From Photobacterium aphoticum (GTDB lineage: Bacteria; Pseudomonadota; Gammaproteobacteria; Enterobacterales; Vibrionaceae): a DNA stretch of 64,000 bases. A program made the translations under genes and the position numbers. Shown in pieces: positions 61,254-64,000 of the stretch. The stretch covers positions 1 to 64,000 of the forward strand of contig NZ_LDOV01000040.1 of NCBI RefSeq assembly GCF_001029435.1. The letters run 5' to 3'. Each line of letters starts with the position of its first letter. Position 1 is the stretch's first letter. The notes under the pieces are model-generated. The model did no database searches. It saw only the letters and a list, made by a program, of their open reading frames with translations, and was not told the origin of the DNA.

Positions 61254-61556
61254 TTATTCCTTTTCACGATCACGCTGGGGCGGAGAAGCCAGTTCAAGCG
61301 CCATGCCGCCTACCAATGCCGACGCCACTTTATGACGGGCACTGGCTACTATATTACCGAGAGTTTGACGAGAGACACCGAGCACCTGCGCGGCCGCCTG
61401 CTGATTCAGGCCATTCATGTCCACCAGCTTCAGGGCTTCTAATTCATCGGCCGCCAAGGGGATCGCCGTCAGTTCAGTCATGGGTACCCCGTTTGGCTTA
61501 AAGCACTGATAAGCAGGGCGACAACTGATCCGACGGGCAATTTTAGGTCTGGGCAT
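61254..61556 (-). CDS. DUF134 helix-turn-helix protein
   Basis: A 100-residue DUF134 protein. It starts MPRPKIARRISCRPAY with the conserved PRPK motif and Cys, continues with IPLAADELEALKLVDMNGLN and a sigma-region-4-like HTH (QQAAAQVLGVSRQTLGNIVASARHKVA). Related proteins are found next to NifX-like genes in many bacteria and archaea and are presumed transcription regulators. A perfect 20-bp palindrome lies 33 bases upstream of the start. The start, ATG at 61556, matches the family N-terminus. Confidence 0.92.
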   Translation of the reverse strand: MPRPKIARRISCRPAYQCFKPNGVPMTELTAIPLAADELEALKLVDMNGLNQQAAAQVLGVSRQTLGNIVASARHKVASALVGGMALELASPPQRDREKE

Positions 61557-61588
61557 TCTCTGTTTCTCTTGTCACTATCATGCGCCCA

Positions 61589-61608
61589 TTATTGGCATAT
61601 GCCAATAA
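61589..61608. promoter_or_regulatory. Perfect 20-bp palindrome upstream of the DUF134-NifX-NqrM operon
   Basis: TTATTGGCATATGCCAATAA is fully self-complementary. It lies 33 bp before the DUF134 start, and the half-site TTGGCA could also serve as a -35 box, with TGATAG 19 bases further. This is the expected size and position of an operator, most simply for the operon's own HTH protein; binding is not shown. Confidence 0.8.
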
Positions 61609-62058
61609 CTCGCTTTGATCTGGCTCAGTGATCGGCCAGAAAAGTGTTCCTCTTCCCCCATCACCTACCTGCATTGTGATAATCACCACAAACCCGCACC
61701 ACCGTGCTATGCCATTAACAAAGTTGACACTAATTAATGACAGACGCCAACGCGATATCAGCACATTTTTATCGTGCCATGTGCTTTTTTATTGCTTTTC
61801 CCCTTCGTTTTCGCGCAAATCAGTAAAAATCCTTATTTTGAGCCTAACTGCCCGGTAAAAACACGCATTATCGGCTATCTCACCTCAGGAAGACGGGTTA
61901 AAAATCAGGACAATCCTCTATTTTGGCGATCACCGACAAAAGAAACACAAAAATAAGATAAATTTAACATTTCCATTATGCTGAAGGCATCACAGAAGCG
62001 GGGGAAAAGTTGAATTACACTTCACAGCGTCCAAAACAGAGGGAAAGGTTGGCTTATT
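61609..62058. other. Intergenic region upstream of the small ORF
   Basis: About 450 bp, AT-rich, without a supported gene. It should contain the promoters of both the DUF134 operon (leftwards) and the small ORF (rightwards). I see no clear sigma-70 match. Confidence 0.5.
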
Positions 62059-62265
62059 ATGCGCATGTTCAAACGCTACGTGCCAAAAATGATCGCAAAG
62101 CACGTTAGTCGTTTATTCAGTGGTCGGATCTACATTGATGGCCGTGGAGGTTACGAATTTAACAATGGATTGTTAATGGTGCCAATTAAGGCGGAACACC
62201 GCCACTATCAAACGGTCAATGAAATCAATCAAGAAATCAGACGCATGCGAGACAGTGCCTGTTAA
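62059..62265 (+). CDS. Small basic protein of unknown function
   Basis: A 68-residue basic protein (MFKRYVPKMIAKHVSRLF near the start, GRIYIDGRGGYEFNNGLLMVP in the middle, EINQEIRRMRD at the end). No signal peptide, membrane helix or Cys cluster. GGGAAAGG lies about 13 bases before the ATG, and the gene is followed by a terminator, so it looks real. I cannot assign a family; it might be a conserved Vibrionaceae protein. The second ATG at 62065 is an alternative start. Confidence 0.6.
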   Translation: MRMFKRYVPKMIAKHVSRLFSGRIYIDGRGGYEFNNGLLMVPIKAEHRHYQTVNEINQEIRRMRDSAC

Positions 62266-62284
62266 AGACAGATCACCGTCACAA

Positions 62285-62316
62285 TAAAAAAAAGCCCATT
62301 TCCGGGCTTTTTTTGA
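62285..62316. terminator. Bidirectional terminator between the small ORF and gcvH
   Basis: AAAAAAAAGCCCA-TTTCC-GGGCTTTTTTT: a short stem with strong A and T runs, between convergent genes. Confidence 0.9.
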
Positions 62317-62321
62317 TCGCG

Positions 62322-62717
62322 TTAGTCATCCTCTTCGTCTATCACATCCAGATAACTGTCCGCATCCAGCAAATCCCCGTCTTCGTCGTCATCTTCCACT
62401 TTAATTTGGAACAACCAGCCGTCACCGTAAGGATCGCTGTTAACCAACTCTGGCGACCCTTCGAGATCGTCATTCACCGCCACCACATACCCGGTCAGCG
62501 GCGCATACACATCAGAAGCCGCTTTGACCGATTCAGCCACCGCACAATCTTCACCGGCTTCTGTGGCACTGTCGATTTCCGGCAGATCCACAAACACCAT
62601 ATCACCGAGCAATGATTGAGCATGATCGGTAATGCCAATGGTATACACACCCTCACCTTCAGGGCGCACCCATTCGTGCGTGTGGGTATATTTCAATTCA
62701 GAAGGGATATAACTCAT
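62322..62717 (-). CDS. gcvH: Glycine cleavage system H protein
   Basis: GcvH carries the lipoyl group that moves the aminomethyl between P, T and L proteins. The 131-residue protein has YTHTHEWVRPEGEGVYTIGI, VFVDLPEID, and the lipoylated K65 in CAVAESVKAASD; the C-terminus is unusually acidic (EDDDEDGDLLDAD). AAGGA lies nine bases upstream. In E. coli gcvH sits between gcvT and gcvP just after ubiI; here neither gcvT nor gcvP is next to it, only ubiI upstream. Confidence 0.97.
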   Translation of the reverse strand: MSYIPSELKYTHTHEWVRPEGEGVYTIGITDHAQSLLGDMVFVDLPEIDSATEAGEDCAVAESVKAASDVYAPLTGYVVAVNDDLEGSPELVNSDPYGDGWLFQIKVEDDDEDGDLLDADSYLDVIDEEDD

Positions 62718-63065
62718 CGTAGACGTCCTTATGAAAGCCTGCTTGCGCCGCTGGCATCAAACAGCAGGGTGGTTATCTGTACGCTTCATCAACGCGGATA
62801 TTTGTCGTGAATGTTTGTCGGTTTGCTCTTGCGGCGTTATCACAGGCTTTGTAACAGTCCCCCATGACTGGCATGCCGTCTGCACACGCCACTCAGCCCA
62901 CATGACTGCCGACTTATTTTTCCTGATATTTACTGTAGGAGAAAATTTCTCCGTGCGGAGCACTTTTTTTTACTTCCCTACAAACCCATGATTTATCGAA
63001 ACAAAGATGCCATAACACAACATAAAGACCCCATAAATACAGCACAAACTTGGTCATCTGCTGGC
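62718..63065 (-). promoter_or_regulatory. Intergenic region upstream of gcvH
   Basis: About 350 bp, without a gene. The minus strand contains a stretch loosely like a glycine riboswitch core (CGCCGCAAGAGCAA, 62823-62836), but with two mismatches in the most conserved part. I do not call a riboswitch. No other strong element is seen. Confidence 0.4.
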
Positions 63066-63095
63066 AAAAAAAAACCGCCTCAAAAGGCGGTTTAG
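63066..63095 (-). terminator. Terminator after ubiI
   Basis: On the minus strand AAACCGCC-TTTTGA-GGCGGTTTTTTTTT, directly after the ubiI stop region. Confidence 0.9.
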
Positions 63096-63112
63096 TCACG
63101 ATAATTTCTTAC

Positions 63113-64000
63113 TCACTGACGGGCTAAATCCGGCAAATGGCCACTGAGCCCCAATGCACGACGCATGAACTCATCTTTGAGTCCCGGTGCTTTGTCAGCA
63201 AACAGCATACCCAGATCACGCACCAGTTTTTTCGCCGGATGCGAGCCGGAAAACAAATCTTTAAAGCCCTGCATCGCCGCAATCATCTTGGCCGCTTCCG
63301 CTTTACGCCAGCGCTCATACGGACGCAGGTTCGATAACTTACCGATATCCTGATCCTGTTGCCACAAACGCTTCAGCTCCTGCGCTAACGCCGCCGCATC
63401 CAACAAGCCCAGGTTCACGCCCTGTCCGGCCAACGGATGGATGGTATGCGCCGCATCGCCGACTAGCGCCACGCGATCACGCACAAAGCTACGCGCATAA
63501 CGCATTTTCAGCGGCACCGCACGACGTTCCCCTTCCACCTGACACAGTCCCAACTGGTTATCAAACGCCGTGGTTAAGTGCTTGTTGAACTCACTGTCAG
63601 ACATGGCGCACAAGGCTTCAGCTTCCAATGGCGGCAGCGACCAGACAATCGAACACAGATCCGGCTCCGGCAGCGGCAGGAACGCCAACGGCCCTTGCGG
63701 ACGGAAAATCTGACGCGCGGTGTCCTGATGCGGCTCGGCACAACGGATATTGGCCACAATCGCACTGTGGCCGTAATCCCAATGGGTCAACGGAATATCC
63801 AGCTTATCGCGCAGCCAAGAATTGGCCCCATCGGCCCCCACCACCAGTTTGGCCGTCAGGTGTTTGCCCGATGCCAGTGTCAGCCACGCCTCGGTTTCAC
63901 CAAAGACGATATTGTCACAACGTTCCGGCGCCAACAGGGTCACGTTCGGCTGCTGAGCGACTTTGTCCCACAGCGCCAGTTGGATCACGCGATTTTCCAC
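63113..64000 (-). CDS. ubiI: FAD-dependent 2-octaprenylphenol hydroxylase UbiI, 3' part
   Basis: UbiI introduces the C5 hydroxyl of ubiquinone. Only the C-terminal 295 residues are in the window; the open frame runs off the end, and the apparent start (GTG at 63998-64000) is an internal codon (VENRVIQLALW matches the middle of E. coli UbiI, VENSVIHYALW). Seen motifs: LVVGADGANSWLR and the FAD-binding VALVGDAAHTIHPLAGQGVNLGL split over two lines of the fold. The last residues read HLPDLARQ. Confidence 0.95.
   Translation of the reverse strand: MENRVIQLALWDKVAQQPNVTLLAPERCDNIVFGETEAWLTLASGKHLTAKLVVGADGANSWLRDKLDIPLTHWDYGHSAIVANIRCAEPHQDTARQIFRPQGPLAFLPLPEPDLCSIVWSLPPLEAEALCAMSDSEFNKHLTTAFDNQLGLCQVEGERRAVPLKMRYARSFVRDRVALVGDAAHTIHPLAGQGVNLGLLDAAALAQELKRLWQQDQDIGKLSNLRPYERWRKAEAAKMIAAMQGFKDLFSGSHPAKKLVRDLGMLFADKAPGLKDEFMRRALGLSGHLPDLARQ

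Noticed and set aside
61543..61764. 73-residue open frame upstream of DUF134
   Set aside because: It covers the 20-bp palindrome, overlaps the DUF134 start and shows no family or signal; likely chance.
62821..62875. Glycine-riboswitch-like core (CGCCGCAAGAGCAA) ahead of gcvH
   Set aside because: Two mismatches in the invariant core and no clear P1 helix with matching flanks. A covariance search would settle it; I cannot run one.
1..64000. CRISPR array, prophage or transposon
   Set aside because: No spaced direct repeats of the right size except tRNA genes; no integrase, transposase, capsid or Cas-like protein seen.

Overview
The window is a chromosomal housekeeping segment from a gammaproteobacterium, most probably a member of the Vibrionaceae. 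Reasons: a 172-residue LuxS, oadGAB beside a tRNA-Arg/Ser array and csrA, lysC between alaS and csrA, the rpoS-nlpD-pcm-surE-truD string, and protein sequences close to Vibrio homologues wherever I recognise them. The genus cannot be settled from the sequence alone. No rRNA, prophage, transposase or CRISPR array is visible; almost every gene has a clear vertical ancestry.

Layout. 1-394: a phase-variation-like octamer repeat and two related 33-bp repeats. 395-3899 (minus): rplS-trmD-rimM-rpsP and ffh (ribosome and SRP), followed by divergent ypjD and corB (4113-6280, plus). 6333-12898 (minus): luxS, a small SLT-type lipoprotein, gshA, a large M16 metalloprotease lipoprotein and a YqaA-family membrane protein. 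13068-16370 (minus): oadGAB, a sodium-pumping decarboxylase. 16814-18696 (minus): fifteen tRNA genes (12 Arg-ACG in two alternating acceptor-stem versions, 3 Ser-GCT) behind a strong promoter. 18906-25554 (minus): csrA, lysC, alaS, recX, recA (with an SOS box) and pncC. 25771-28359 (plus): mutS. 28492-34523 (minus): rpoS, nlpD, pcm, surE, truD, ispF, ispD, ftsB. 34769-42575 (minus): eno, pyrG, mazG, relA, rlmD; then barA (plus). 45621-54745 (minus): acpS, pdxJ, recO, era, rnc, lepB, lepA, rseC, rseB, rseA, rpoE, which is the classical envelope-stress and ribosome-maturation supercluster read from a sigma-E promoter that I can see. 55187-56809: nadB (plus). 56905-57649: cptA-like and sdhE (minus). 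58040-60448: ygfZ, a YbaK-type deacylase and a LysR regulator (plus). 60562-61556 (minus): a DUF134 regulator, a NifX-like protein and NqrM, headed by a perfect 20-bp palindrome. 62059-64000: a small unknown protein, gcvH and the 3' part of ubiI.

How the genes work together. Three global regulators (RpoS, CsrA with BarA as the input kinase of its usual pathway, and RelA) lie within 27 kb. Translation and protein export genes (rplS, rpsP, ffh, lepA, lepB, rnc, era) are co-transcribed in two blocks. Sodium energetics appears twice: OadGAB exports Na+, and NqrM is the maturation factor of the Na+-translocating NQR complex. The least explained module is the DUF134-NifX-NqrM operon with its palindrome. 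The most striking structural feature is the alternating tRNA-Arg array.
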